Of a stretch of DNA of 49,413 bases, positions 26,310 through 34,442 are shown one piece after another; within the stretch, counting starts at the first letter, position 1; each line of letters opens with the position of its first letter. The notes under the pieces were generated by a model, which was not told the origin of the DNA, did not search any database, and saw nothing but the letters and a program-made list of their open reading frames with translations. A program made the translations under genes and the position numbers. Origin of the DNA: Planococcus koreensis (GTDB lineage Bacteria > Bacillota > Bacilli > Bacillales_A > Planococcaceae); contig NZ_RQII01000020.1 of assembly GCF_004761975.1 (NCBI RefSeq), positions 1 to 49,413 on the forward strand, in the 5' to 3' direction.

Positions 26310-27353
26310 TTAGATAGTGTGGACCAAATTGTACATCGGTAGCAGAATCGCTAAATAAGCACCGATAATGCACGCCGCAATCATGATGAAAAAAGCAGGC
26401 TGGATAATTTTCAAGAGACGCTGTGTCTGGGCTTCAATCCTCTCCATCATCACTTCGCTGTAAAGGATCAATTCCTTGCCTAAAAATCCGGCCATCTCTC
26501 CGTGCTGGACAAACGCCGCCATGTCTGGCGCGAAAAACGGATGCCGCCGCAATGCATCGGACAGCGGCACGCCTGTCACGACTTCGCTGTGGCATACTTC
26601 CGCCATGAATTGGATAATCGAATGGTGATTCTGTTTTTGCAGCAGCTGCAGCGATTCCTGCAGCGAGATGCCGCTGTGGAGCAGCGTTCCCAGTTCCCGC
26701 GACAGCAGATGCGACCAATAGAAAATCATGATCTTGCGCAATACTGGAAGACGCGTCAGCCAAGCGATTTTTTGCACCGGCCCCATTTTCTTCAACATCG
26801 CCGCAAAAGCAGACGCGCCGATGCCGGCAATAGCAAAACAGCCGATGAAGAAATCCGGAAGGTTCAGCAGATAGGCCGGCACGCCCGAACCTTCACCGTC
26901 TGCATTCAGCGAGGCCATCAGCTTTTCAAGGTTCGGCACATAGCTTGTGCGGAAAAACAGGAACAAACCGGAAGTGAAAAACAGCAGCGAGACGGGATAA
27001 ACCAAAATATTGCGCAGCTTTTTCTGAACTTGTTCGGTCCGGGAAAAGCTTTTCGAAATGCTGTCAATCGATTCCGGAAGCCGCCCGTGGTGTTCGGCTA
27101 TTTCAACCGGGAATAGTACATTGTCTTTAAAGCCCAGGAATTTCAAGATCTCTGCCGCGTTTCCGCCGCCCTTTAGAATCGATGTCACGCCGTTCAATGC
27201 TTCATCCAGTTTTGGCGTGTGCATCGGCAGCAAAAGCGTCAGCGCTGTCGGCAGCAGATAGCCTTCCCGTAAGAGGACGGCTAGCCGGGACAGAAAATTT
27301 TCGCGGTCACGAAAGACGATTCGCTTATTTCTCTGCAGAAGCTTCAAGGGCAC
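26310..27353 (-). CDS. comGB: Competence pilus assembly membrane protein ComGB
   Basis: Polytopic GspF/PilC-type platform protein that couples the ComGA ATPase to pilin assembly. The 347 residues contain two copies of the T2SF domain (about 15-135 and 215-335), each ending in strong hydrophobic segments (near 115-135, 165-190 and 318-340). GELLxxG-like ISLQESLQLLQKQ and GVPLSDAL occur in the second copy. The start is GTG 27353 inside the comGA end (29-base overlap); a TTG at 27347 is also possible. Confidence 0.92.
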   Translation of the reverse strand: MPLKLLQRNKRIVFRDRENFLSRLAVLLREGYLLPTALTLLLPMHTPKLDEALNGVTSILKGGGNAAEILKFLGFKDNVLFPVEIAEHHGRLPESIDSISKSFSRTEQVQKKLRNILVYPVSLLFFTSGLFLFFRTSYVPNLEKLMASLNADGEGSGVPAYLLNLPDFFIGCFAIAGIGASAFAAMLKKMGPVQKIAWLTRLPVLRKIMIFYWSHLLSRELGTLLHSGISLQESLQLLQKQNHHSIIQFMAEVCHSEVVTGVPLSDALRRHPFFAPDMAAFVQHGEMAGFLGKELILYSEVMMERIEAQTQRLLKIIQPAFFIMIAACIIGAYLAILLPMYNLVHTI

Positions 27354-28350
27354 CGATTTTCACCCCCTCACGGATCTGGCCTCCAAATGATAAATGCTCG
27401 GGCAATACGTACAGCTGCTGATTTTTTGCGGACTGCAGCGCTTCATCGAGCCGTTCTCCATGAAGTATTTCATACAGTGCCCGGTAAGCGGCACTGGACT
27501 GTTCGATATCCGCGTAGACGGGCACTATGCGCTGTGCGGAAATGGCAATAAGCGTTTGGGCCATGTCTTCAAAAGACACGCCAAGATCGTGCAGGCGGTG
27601 CAGGCAGCCAACTGAATGGCGCGCATGGATCGTCGAAAAGACCAAGTGGCCGGTTAACGCAGCCCGCACGGCAATCTGGGCGGTGTCAGCGTCGCGGATT
27701 TCACCGATCATGATGATATCCGGATCGTGGCGCAAAATGGCTTTCAGGCCGGCCGCGTAGCTGAGCCCAGCTTTTTCATTTACTTGGATCTGCAGAATCG
27801 ACTGGTTCTTGCGCTCGACCGGGTCTTCCAGTGTGATGATATTGCGGTTGAGTTTTTCTGCGCAATGCTTCAATAGCGAATACAAAGTCGTGGATTTTCC
27901 GCAGCCGGTCGGGCCAGTGAGCAGTATCAACCCTTGGTCCGCTTCCGACAATTTTTCCAAAAGGCGTGCGGAATCCCGGAAAGCGGCCAATTCATGGATG
28001 CTGCGCGCCACTTCTTCTGCCATCACACGGATGACAATACTTTCTTTCGTCAAGACAGAAGGCAGCGTTGATATTCTAAAATAATATGGAAGTTCTTGAA
28101 TCGGGAGATGGAAAGAGCCGGTTTGGGGTTTTCTTTTTTCGCTCATATCTAAAAGGGAAAGGTATTTGAAATAGGCAATCATGCGATCACCAAGGTCAAG
28201 GGGGATTTTCATCACTTGCCGCAACGAATGGAACGTGCGGAAAGAGACGTCGTAGCCGGTCGGGCCGGGTTTGATGTGGATGTCTGTGGTGCCGCTCTCT
28301 GCCGCTTGGGCGAGCAGCTGGATGCATCTGCGTTCAACGATTTCCTGCAT
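27325..28350 (-). CDS. comGA: Competence pilus assembly ATPase ComGA
   Basis: GspE/PilB-type ATPase that powers assembly of the transformation pilus. The 341-residue product has Walker A LLTGPTGCGKSTTLYSLLKH (about 143), the aspartate box TLEDPVERKNQ, Walker B IIMIGEIRDADTAQIAVRAA and the histidine-box GHLVFSTIHARH. It is shorter than PilB because it lacks the N-terminal domain, as usual for ComGA. The start ATG 28350 has AGGAGG 5 bases upstream. First gene of comGA-GB-GC-GD-GE-GF-GG-aroK; ComK-type boxes lie upstream. Confidence 0.95.
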   Translation of the reverse strand: MQEIVERRCIQLLAQAAESGTTDIHIKPGPTGYDVSFRTFHSLRQVMKIPLDLGDRMIAYFKYLSLLDMSEKRKPQTGSFHLPIQELPYYFRISTLPSVLTKESIVIRVMAEEVARSIHELAAFRDSARLLEKLSEADQGLILLTGPTGCGKSTTLYSLLKHCAEKLNRNIITLEDPVERKNQSILQIQVNEKAGLSYAAGLKAILRHDPDIIMIGEIRDADTAQIAVRAALTGHLVFSTIHARHSVGCLHRLHDLGVSFEDMAQTLIAISAQRIVPVYADIEQSSAAYRALYEILHGERLDEALQSAKNQQLYVLPEHLSFGGQIREGVKIGALEASAEK

Positions 28351-28402
28351 AGCCGCCTCCTGTCCTGAGTTTTGAACAAGAGCCGCCGCCCTGTTCCCCC
28401 AT

Positions 28403-28485
28403 AGTATAACCGGCGTTTTTTCAGAAGGAAATAGAATGTGCCAAAATAAATTTTTGATCGCCGTATCCGTGCCAAATCTCATTTT
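28403..28485 (-). promoter_or_regulatory. comGA promoter with ComK-type AT boxes
   Basis: AAAATAAATTTTT (28443-28455) fits AAAA-N5-TTTT exactly. A second box, CAAATCTCATTTT (28473-28485), has one mismatch; 17 bases separate them, close to the 18-base spacing class of ComK sites. A -10 TATACT (28408-28403) follows downstream with a poor -35, as expected for activator dependence. Confidence 0.6.
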
Positions 28486-28638
28486 CCACAATATTTTTAA
28501 CCTTTCTTAAACACAAAAATTGAACAAATAATTTACCATAGTCAATATTCTGCAAAACAGCTGAAAAGGTATTGACTCAAGAATTGGGGAGATGACTTTG
28601 CAACGAAGTGCACGGCCCGTTAGGAACAGTAAATTTTT

Positions 28639-28904
28639 CTCCGCTTTTTACCCCATATATAGAGATATCTGAGCGGAGGCGCGGCCAAGGGCTAGGCAAG
28701 GAGATGGCCAAATGGAATTTGGACCATTTCCTTTGCTTCGAAGCTAGCGAAGCGATGCAGAAGCAGAAAGTTCTTAGCAATGAGACGAGTGTTCTTCTCG
28801 GCTCATTGCGAGAGCCAAGGAGTGCCAGTTACTTTTGGCAACTCCTTTGCGACGAGCTTGCGCAGGAGCAATAATCTTTGAACTGCCCAAAGCGTCCGAA
28901 GCGG
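28639..28904. repeat. Mosaic intergenic repeat, copy 2
   Basis: Noncoding region between the divergent comGA and yqgY. In order: stem CTCCGCT/AGCGGAG (about 28645-28677); hairpin ATGGCCAAAT/ATTTGGACCAT (28704-28727); TTTGCTTCGAAGCTAGCG then AAGCGATGCAG (28732-28760); ATGAGACGAG and TTCTCGGCTCATTGCGAGAG (28780-28814); hairpin AAGGAGTGCCA/TGGCAACTCCTT (28817-28847); TTTGCGACGAG; TAATCTTTGAAC (28872-28883); TGCCCAAAGCGTCCGAAGCG (28884-28903). These modules match copy 1 at 10068-10530, several as reverse complement. The rest of 28492-28638 shows nothing recognisable. Confidence 0.75.
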
Positions 28905-28987
28905 TATATATACTTGAAATTTTTTTCAAATTAAACACCTTGGAAAATTCATACACTTGTTTGTCACAAAGAATCGTCATCTCGCTG

Positions 28988-29017
28988 TTTACACATTCAC
29001 TCCGTTTCCTATATAAT
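28988..29017 (+). promoter_or_regulatory. yqgY promoter (SigA type)
   Basis: TTTACA (28988-28993), 18-base spacer, TATAAT (29012-29017), about 42 bases before the start codon. Confidence 0.75.
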
Positions 29018-29058
29018 AAATAAGAGATTATTGTGTTGTGGCAAAGGAGGGATTACCC

Positions 29059-29301
29059 ATGGATAAGATGTTCAAATTAATGGGATGGTGGACTGGCATT
29101 TTTGCAGTTCTGTTTTATGTAGGCGATATGGTGGAAGTATCATTATTAATGGTCGCTAACACTGGATTTTTTGTACTTCTTGGATTCTTAAATATTTCTG
29201 AACGCATGTACATGTACATTTTCGCAGCTTACTTAACTGTATTCTTCGTAGGATTCACGTATTACACAACGTTCATCCATATTCCCGGAGCTGGACATTA
29301 A
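29059..29301 (+). CDS. yqgY: DUF2626 family membrane protein (YqgY)
   Basis: An 80-residue, very hydrophobic protein with about three membrane segments (roughly 8-24, 27-45 and 52-75) and a short polar end. The family DUF2626 is conserved in Bacillales at this position beside yqgX; its function is unknown. The start ATG 29059 follows AAGGAGGG by 7 bases; an upstream in-frame start has no ribosome site. It has its own promoter and shares a two-way terminator with the converging yqgX. Confidence 0.88.
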   Translation: MDKMFKLMGWWTGIFAVLFYVGDMVEVSLLMVANTGFFVLLGFLNISERMYMYIFAAYLTVFFVGFTYYTTFIHIPGAGH

Positions 29302-29318
29302 TTAACGAAATCAAAAGC

Positions 29319-29347
29319 AAAAAGCGGCCAAGCTTGGCCGCTTTTTT
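29319..29347. terminator. Two-way terminator between yqgY and yqgX
   Basis: AAAAGCGGCCAAGCTTGGCC and its complement form a near-perfect palindrome flanked by A and T runs, so it can end both transcripts. Confidence 0.9.
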
Positions 29348-29358
29348 ATTATGCATTT

Positions 29359-29994
29359 TTAACCGCGCAAGAATGGATTTGATCGCTTCTCTTGCTCTGG
29401 TGTTGTTTCCGGCCCGTGGCCTGGGTAAAGGATCATGTGCTCCGGCAAGGTCAATAGCGAGTCATTGATCGACTGCAGGAGCTTCTTCTCAGAACCGTCT
29501 ACAAGATCCGTCCGCCCGATGCTGCCGCGGAACAATGTATCGCCGACTATCGCAAAGCCTTCTTGTCCGAACGAATAAGACACGCTTCCTGGCGAATGGC
29601 CGGGTGTATGGAAAACATCCATCTTGAAGCCGTTGATTTCCAGCTGCTTTTCTCCGTCGAGCAGAATATCCGCATCTTTCAACCGGTAATCAGGCACCAT
29701 TGAATATTTGCCTGAGCCGTTCAGATTGGGCTTGCCCAGCCATTCTTTCTCCAGTTTATGCAGATAGGCGGGAATTTCGTATTTCTCCCTTAGCGTGTCC
29801 ACCGCTCCAATATGATCGAAATGCGCGTGCGTCAATAAAATCGCCACTGGCGTCAATTGTTTTTTCTGAAGAAACCCGATGATTTTATCCGCTTCTTCGC
29901 CCGGGTCGAAAATCAGGCATTCTTTGGCATCATTCGAAATGATGTAGCAATTGGTTTGGACCGGTCCTAATTCCATTTGGTTAATTTTCAGCAT
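29359..29994 (-). CDS. yqgX: MBL-fold metallo-hydrolase YqgX (glyoxalase II-like)
   Basis: Metallo-beta-lactamase fold hydrolase, usually annotated as hydroxyacylglutathione-hydrolase-like; in Bacillales the substrate is unsettled (bacillithiol thioesters are a suggestion from the literature, not seen here). The 211 residues show the metal-binding THAHFDHIGA (about 57-66), HTPGHSPGSVSY, GDTLFRGSIGRTD and YPGHGPET. The start ATG 29994 has GAGGTG 6 bases upstream. It has a TATAAT (30018-30013) before it and shares a terminator with yqgY. Confidence 0.88.
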   Translation of the reverse strand: MLKINQMELGPVQTNCYIISNDAKECLIFDPGEEADKIIGFLQKKQLTPVAILLTHAHFDHIGAVDTLREKYEIPAYLHKLEKEWLGKPNLNGSGKYSMVPDYRLKDADILLDGEKQLEINGFKMDVFHTPGHSPGSVSYSFGQEGFAIVGDTLFRGSIGRTDLVDGSEKKLLQSINDSLLTLPEHMILYPGHGPETTPEQEKRSNPFLRG

Positions 29995-30055
29995 TTTCTT
30001 CACCTCGGTTTAAATTATAGCATTTCAGAGTTCATCGGTCTGACAATATTATCTC

Positions 30056-30084
30056 TCGACAAACATCCGGAATTTCTTTACAAT
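30056..30084 (+). promoter_or_regulatory. yqgW promoter (SigA type)
   Basis: TCGACA (30056-30061), 17-base spacer, TACAAT (30079-30084). Confidence 0.55.
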
Positions 30085-30134
30085 AAAAGAGAAGAAGACG
30101 GCACTGGCTGTTAAAGTTGAAGGGAGTGTCATAG

Positions 30135-30314
30135 ATGAACTTGCTTATGGTTATTTTTGGTCTAATTGCTGTATTAGCGGCAATTGGCTCTGTACAAACC
30201 TTAAAAAACAAAGAAATTTTAGGATTCCTTTTTAACTTCGGTACGTTTGTGATTTTCGGTGCTTTCACAGTAGCGACCATCATTACACAAGGATATCCAC
30301 CAAGCCTGCACTAA
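30135..30314 (+). CDS. yqgW: DUF2759 family small membrane protein (YqgW)
   Basis: A 59-residue protein with two hydrophobic helices (about 2-20 and 31-50) joined by a short polar turn containing LKNKEILG, and a proline-rich end. It matches the DUF2759 family found next to yqgX in Bacillales; function unknown. ATG 30135 has AGGGAG 8 bases upstream, a promoter stands 50 bases further, and a terminator follows the stop directly. Confidence 0.85.
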   Translation: MNLLMVIFGLIAVLAAIGSVQTLKNKEILGFLFNFGTFVIFGAFTVATIITQGYPPSLH

Positions 30315-30320
30315 TCCCTG

Positions 30321-30354
30321 AAAGCTGATGCGAATGCATCGGCTTTTTATTTTT
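30321..30354 (+). terminator. Terminator after yqgW
   Basis: AAAGCTGATGC gaat GCATCGGCTTTTT followed by ATTTTT. Confidence 0.9.
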
Positions 30355-30383
30355 GCTAAAAACAGGCAGTGAATGATCAAATG

Positions 30384-30423
30384 AAAAAACCGTCCCTGCA
30401 CATATTGTGCGGGGACGGTTTTC
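30384..30423 (-). terminator. Terminator after the LTA synthase gene
   Basis: Minus strand AACCGTCCCCGCACAA TATG TGCAGGGACGGTTTTTT; the gene converges on yqgW. Confidence 0.9.
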
Positions 30424-30436
30424 GTTGAAATTTGTT

Positions 30437-32380
30437 TTATTCTTTCAGTTCAGCTTCTTTTTGGAGCTGTTCTTGTTCAAGCTTGGCTTCTTCTTCCTCT
30501 GTCAAAATCAATTGGCCGTTTTTCTCGTCATAGAATCTGAGCAAATCGCCATTGATGATCGATTCGGAATAATCGAGTTCCTGCAGAGCCGGCTCGATGA
30601 AAGGCTGGCATTGCGCCATGTCCGTTTCTTCCCCGGTTTCGCTGTCGTAGCAGACATTGCCTGCATAGACATTTTTGTCAGTGACGAATCGTCCATCACG
30701 GAACACGACGAATTCTTCATGCTCTTTAGAAAACAGGTCGCCGCCGAACTGCATGTCTTTTTCAGTTTCCATGCCAAGCAAGTGCATGATTGTCGGGCGC
30801 ATATCGATTTGCCCGCCAACTTCTTCTTCGACATAGCCTTTATCCGATCCCGGGATATGAACGAAGAATGGCACTTTTTGCAGCTGTGCAGACTCATAAG
30901 GCGTAATTTCTTTGCCCAGGTATTGCTCCATCGCTTCGTTGTGGTTTTCTGAAATGCCGTAATGGTCGCCGTACATGACGATTACGGAGTTTTCGTAAAG
31001 GCCTTTCGCTTTCAATTCAGCAAATAGCGTTTTCACTGCTTCATCCAGGTAGCGTGCTGTCTGGAAGTAACGGTTCAGTGTACCCGAATTCGAATCATAT
31101 TCATCAATCAGCATGTCTTCTTCATCCAAGTAGAACGGATGGTGGTTGGTCAGCGTCAGCATACGGCTGTAGAACGGTTCCGGCATTTCAGCCATCAGGT
31201 CAACCGACTGTTCCATGAAGGGAATATCCTTCATGCCCCAGTTTACGGCGTCGCCTTCGCCAACTGTATAGCTTTCAACGTCCTGGAATTCTTCGATATT
31301 CAGCGATTGGTACATCATATCGCGGTTCCAGAAACTCTTCGTGTTGGCATGCTGCACAGCCGTGTGGTAGCCGTTTTCTCCTAGGCTTTCAGCCATGGAA
31401 TTATACGTATTGCCGCTATGCGTGAAGAACACCGCGCCTCCGCTTAACGGATACAGTGAGTTCTCCAATAGGAATTCCGAATCGGACGTTTTACCGAGTC
31501 CGGTTTGGTGATAGAAATTCGGGAAATAAATCGTGTCGTCATCTTTCGTCAATTCGTTGAGGAAAGGCGTGACCGTCTGGCCATTCATTTCTTCATTGAT
31601 GACGAACGACTGAAGCGATTCGAGCGTTACGACAATCAAGTTCTTGCCTTCTGCCGCTCCGAACATTTCTTCGGATGGATCCGGCTGGTTCGATTGAACG
31701 TAGCTGTTCACTTCGACAAGCTCAGAGCCGTCAGCGAGTGCACGCTGCGCCTGAGATTTGGATTGGATGTAAATATCGTAAAGATGGTAATTGTACATTC
31801 CGATATTTTTTACCAGCATTTCGCGGTCGAAGCTGCGCGTCAATAATTGAGGGCGCTCCGTTTCTGCCAAGCCAAGGTTAAAGAACAGCACGGCTGCAGA
31901 TAAAATCAGGTACGATTTACGCTGGGCAGCTGTCAGGTCTTTCGCTGAAGGTTTGATGTTCAGCAACTTGATGGCAGCAAAAATGATGATGACATCTGCA
32001 AAGAATACGATGTCTGTCCAAAAGATGCTTTCTGAAGCACTTGACCCCAAGTCACCGAAGTTATTGGTCTGGAACAGGACTGGAAGCGTGATAAAATCGC
32101 TGAAGAACCGATAAAAAGCCACATTGCCGTACAAGATGATCGACGTGACAATCGCGACCGACATAATGTATCGGTTTTTCAGCTTATCGCTCTTGAAGAA
32201 CAACGAAATCCCGTAAACGAACAACAAAAGGCTCAGTGGGTTGAGAAATAATATAAATTCCTGCAATGCATTATCAATGGTAATGGAAAAACTCGTTTTA
32301 TAAACAATATAAGTTTTGAGCCAAGTAGCTATGATGGCGATTGCCAGGATAGAATGTTTAGGCCATTCCTTTTTAAACAT
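30437..32380 (-). CDS. Lipoteichoic acid synthase family protein (YqgS-like)
   Basis: Polymerises glycerol phosphate from phosphatidylglycerol onto a glycolipid anchor. The 647 residues start with five membrane helices (about 8-22, 40-63, 72-90, 122-140 and 157-171) followed by an extracellular sulfatase-fold domain from about 245. The nucleophile Thr298 lies in GLGKTSDSEF, Glu254 in VVTLESLQ, and a late YGDHYGISEN gives the metal-binding Asp-His pair. The end is a charged Glu/Lys-rich tail. ATG 32380 has AGGAGG 9 bases upstream. Position matches B. subtilis yqgS, a minor LTA synthase; whether it is the main synthase here is unknown. Confidence 0.92.
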   Translation of the reverse strand: MFKKEWPKHSILAIAIIATWLKTYIVYKTSFSITIDNALQEFILFLNPLSLLLFVYGISLFFKSDKLKNRYIMSVAIVTSIILYGNVAFYRFFSDFITLPVLFQTNNFGDLGSSASESIFWTDIVFFADVIIIFAAIKLLNIKPSAKDLTAAQRKSYLILSAAVLFFNLGLAETERPQLLTRSFDREMLVKNIGMYNYHLYDIYIQSKSQAQRALADGSELVEVNSYVQSNQPDPSEEMFGAAEGKNLIVVTLESLQSFVINEEMNGQTVTPFLNELTKDDDTIYFPNFYHQTGLGKTSDSEFLLENSLYPLSGGAVFFTHSGNTYNSMAESLGENGYHTAVQHANTKSFWNRDMMYQSLNIEEFQDVESYTVGEGDAVNWGMKDIPFMEQSVDLMAEMPEPFYSRMLTLTNHHPFYLDEEDMLIDEYDSNSGTLNRYFQTARYLDEAVKTLFAELKAKGLYENSVIVMYGDHYGISENHNEAMEQYLGKEITPYESAQLQKVPFFVHIPGSDKGYVEEEVGGQIDMRPTIMHLLGMETEKDMQFGGDLFSKEHEEFVVFRDGRFVTDKNVYAGNVCYDSETGEETDMAQCQPFIEPALQELDYSESIINGDLLRFYDEKNGQLILTEEEEAKLEQEQLQKEAELKE

Positions 32381-32561
32381 CCGGCATATCCTCCTTTTAT
32401 TAAAAATCATGTTTTATTGATGAAAATCATACTTTACAATATCTTATTGCGCCCTTTATGTCCACTCTACAAACCTGCGTTATACTGGTGAGATGCTTCT
32501 ATAATAGGACTCCCCGTTATAAGACGTTTCAAACCTCGAAACGTTTCACTTTTTTTGAATT

Positions 32562-32756
32562 TTATTTTTTTCGGCTTGAACTTTTTTGCCTTAAAATCAA
32601 CAAAGCCGTTGAATATTCTTTCGGCGTAATAAATTGCAAGCGGTACAACTCCTTGATCTCATCTTCCATCATTTCCAGGTCTGCCTGGTAATCGCCGGTA
32701 TATATGAACGTACCGTAGCGCTTCAACAATTGCATCACATCATATAATGTCTTCAA
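32562..32756 (-). CDS. yqgQ: DUF910 family protein YqgQ
   Basis: A 64-residue protein of the YqgQ family, predicted to be a small helical bundle. It has TLYDVMQLLKRYGTFIYTGD at the start, an acidic middle and a basic end (SSSRKK). B. subtilis yqgQ lies beside glcK; here glcK and the rhomboid gene gluP are absent. Its TTG 32756 start overlaps the yqgN stop (TTGA), so it depends on coupling. A family link to single-stranded nucleic acid binding has been suggested but is not evident here. Confidence 0.85.
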   Translation of the reverse strand: MKTLYDVMQLLKRYGTFIYTGDYQADLEMMEDEIKELYRLQFITPKEYSTALLILRQKSSSRKK

Positions 32757-33328
32757 CGCGGCACCTTCCCCGTTTCAATATAACCCTTTTCCGTATAAAT
32801 GCCTTCCACAGGAATATCATGAGCTTCGGTTTCGATTGCTTCTGCCAATTGGACACCGAATGCAAGCGACCTCGTGTGCCCACCGTATCCTGCAAGATAG
32901 CGGTCGTAATAGCCGCCACCAAAACCGATGCGGTAGCCCTCCCGGCAATAAACGACGCCTGGCACGATCATCAAATCGATTTTATCGGGTGCGGCGTAGC
33001 GCGTAATAGACGTCTTCGGTTCTTGTAAATTCATGTAAACTACTTCAAGTTGGCTGAAATCATCGATGATGTAAAAATCCATGCCTCTGCTTTTTGGAAT
33101 GCATTTCGGCACAGCCGCTTGCTTCCCTTGCTGCCAGATCCGCTCGATGAGCTTTTTCGTGTCAACTTCAGGATGAGCCGAAATGGTCAGGCCGATAATA
33201 TTCGCGGATTTAAAAACAGGATCCGCAGCCAAGCCCTCAATAATTGCCGCCGACATCGCCGTATGTTTTTCTGCATCAATTTCTTTCAGTTTCGCCAATA
33301 CCAAATTCCGTTGCGCGGATTTCTCCAT
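32753..33328 (-). CDS. yqgN: 5-formyltetrahydrofolate cyclo-ligase
   Basis: ATP-dependent conversion of 5-formyl-THF to 5,10-methenyl-THF, a salvage step feeding one-carbon metabolism with FolD and GcvT in this window. The 191 residues show the substrate-binding LTISAHPEVDTKKLI (about 45-60), KCIPKSRGMDFY, and the ATP-site signature YREGYRIGFGGGYYDRYL-like CREGYRIGFGGGYYDRYLAG (about 126-145). ATG 33328 has AAAGGAAG 8 bases upstream. Confidence 0.93.
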   Translation of the reverse strand: MEKSAQRNLVLAKLKEIDAEKHTAMSAAIIEGLAADPVFKSANIIGLTISAHPEVDTKKLIERIWQQGKQAAVPKCIPKSRGMDFYIIDDFSQLEVVYMNLQEPKTSITRYAAPDKIDLMIVPGVVYCREGYRIGFGGGYYDRYLAGYGGHTRSLAFGVQLAEAIETEAHDIPVEGIYTEKGYIETGKVPR

Positions 33329-33411
33329 AACCCAATCTTCCTTTCCTATGTATATTCTTTCTTTATATAAGGCCGGGCTCACCTATTGCCTAAACTCAGC
33401 CCTATATAAAG

Positions 33412-33441
33412 AAAAAAGCCAAAACCCCTTGAGGTTTTGGC
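33412..33441 (-). terminator. Terminator after rpmG
   Basis: Minus strand GCCAAAACC tcaagg GGTTTTGGC followed by TTTTTTC. Confidence 0.9.
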
Positions 33442-33451
33442 AGTCAAACAA

Positions 33452-33601
33452 TTACTTCGTTTCACGGTGTAGAGTCATTTTCTTTTCACGTGAGCAATAT
33501 TTTTTCATTTCAAGACGCTCAGGGTTGTTGCGCTTATTTTTAACAGTGCTGTAGTTACGTTCGCTACATTCTGTACAAGCTAAAGTGATGTTAACACGCA
33601 T
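33452..33601 (-). CDS. rpmG: 50S ribosomal protein L33
   Basis: A 49-residue ribosomal protein beginning [20 protein letters not shown] and ending MTLHRETK. Zinc-binding L33 has two CxxC pairs and zinc-free forms have none. Here the first pair is present (CTEC), but the second reads CSRE with one cysteine, giving three in all, an intermediate state. ATG 33601 follows AGGAGGG by 6 bases. Position matches B. subtilis rpmGA. Confidence 0.95.
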   Translation of the reverse strand: MRVNITLACTECSERNYSTVKNKRNNPERLEMKKYCSREKKMTLHRETK

Positions 33602-33723
33602 CGGTATCCCTCCTAATTCTTTCAAAGATCGGTTGTAAATAAGCATGATCTATACGACTTAATAATTATAGCACATCCAGCCGGAAAGTCTACCGATATT
33701 CCTCAACTTTTACCGGCTCCTGC

Positions 33724-33758
33724 AAAAATAAAATTCCCCGGCACAACTGTCCGGGGAA
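33724..33758 (-). terminator. Terminator after phoU
   Basis: Minus strand CTTTCCCCGG acagttgtg CCGGGGAA then TTTTATTTTTG; ends the pst-phoU operon. Confidence 0.9.
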
Positions 33759-33763
33759 AGATC

Positions 33764-34423
33764 TTATTTATTTAAATCGTAATGGCGTCCGCGCACAAGG
33801 TAGAACAGCTGCTCTGCGATATTCGTTGCATGGTCCGCTGATCGTTCCATATAGCGGCAAACGAAAGCGAGCTGGGTGATCTGGCTGATCTTTTCAGGAT
33901 TTTGCGCTCCTGCCAGCATCAATTTATTGATGACTTCGCCGTATAGCGCGTCGACTTGGTCGTCAAGTTCAGCGATTTCTTTTGCCTTGATGACGTCTTC
34001 TTCGACGAACGCTTCGATGACTTGCGTCAGCATCGCTGTCGCCAAAGCGTGCATTTGCTGGATTTCATGGATCGGCGAAAGCAATTCCTCTTTGCCGATG
34101 CGGATCGTTTCTTTCGCGATATTGACCGCGTAATCACCGACGCGCTCCATGTCCGTTGCCACTTTGATGATAACGATCAGGCGGCGCAAATCCGTTGCGA
34201 CCGGCGATTGTTTAGCAATCAGCAAAATCACCCGGTCATTGATTTCTTCTTCGAGCTGGTTGATGTCCGAATCATCTTCAATCACTTCAAGCGCAGCGTC
34301 GATATCGTGCGATGCAAGTGCATTGACTGCTTTCGTCAATGCGTTCACCGCCATATTGCTCAATAAAATCAGCTGCTCTTGGGCAGAGTTTAATTCATAA
34401 TCGAATTTTTCGCGTACTGACAT
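33764..34423 (-). CDS. phoU: Phosphate transport regulator PhoU
   Basis: Peripheral protein that links the Pst transporter to the PhoR-type sensor kinase and limits phosphate uptake. The 219 residues form two symmetric three-helix bundles, each with the metal-binding signature: MERVGDYAVNIAKE (about 93-106) and MERSADHATNIAEQ (about 192-205). It follows pstB by about 20 bases. B. subtilis carries a second pstB gene here instead and, as I recall, no classical phoU, so this operon resembles the common bacterial type. Confidence 0.95.
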   Translation of the reverse strand: MSVREKFDYELNSAQEQLILLSNMAVNALTKAVNALASHDIDAALEVIEDDSDINQLEEEINDRVILLIAKQSPVATDLRRLIVIIKVATDMERVGDYAVNIAKETIRIGKEELLSPIHEIQQMHALATAMLTQVIEAFVEEDVIKAKEIAELDDQVDALYGEVINKLMLAGAQNPEKISQITQLAFVCRYMERSADHATNIAEQLFYLVRGRHYDLNK

Positions 34424-34442
34424 TTTTCTATTCCTCGCTCTC

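Noticed and set aside
28608..28874. Open frame MHGPLGTVNFSPLF upstream of yqgY
   Set aside because: It runs through mosaic repeat copy 2 and has no ribosome site or family match.
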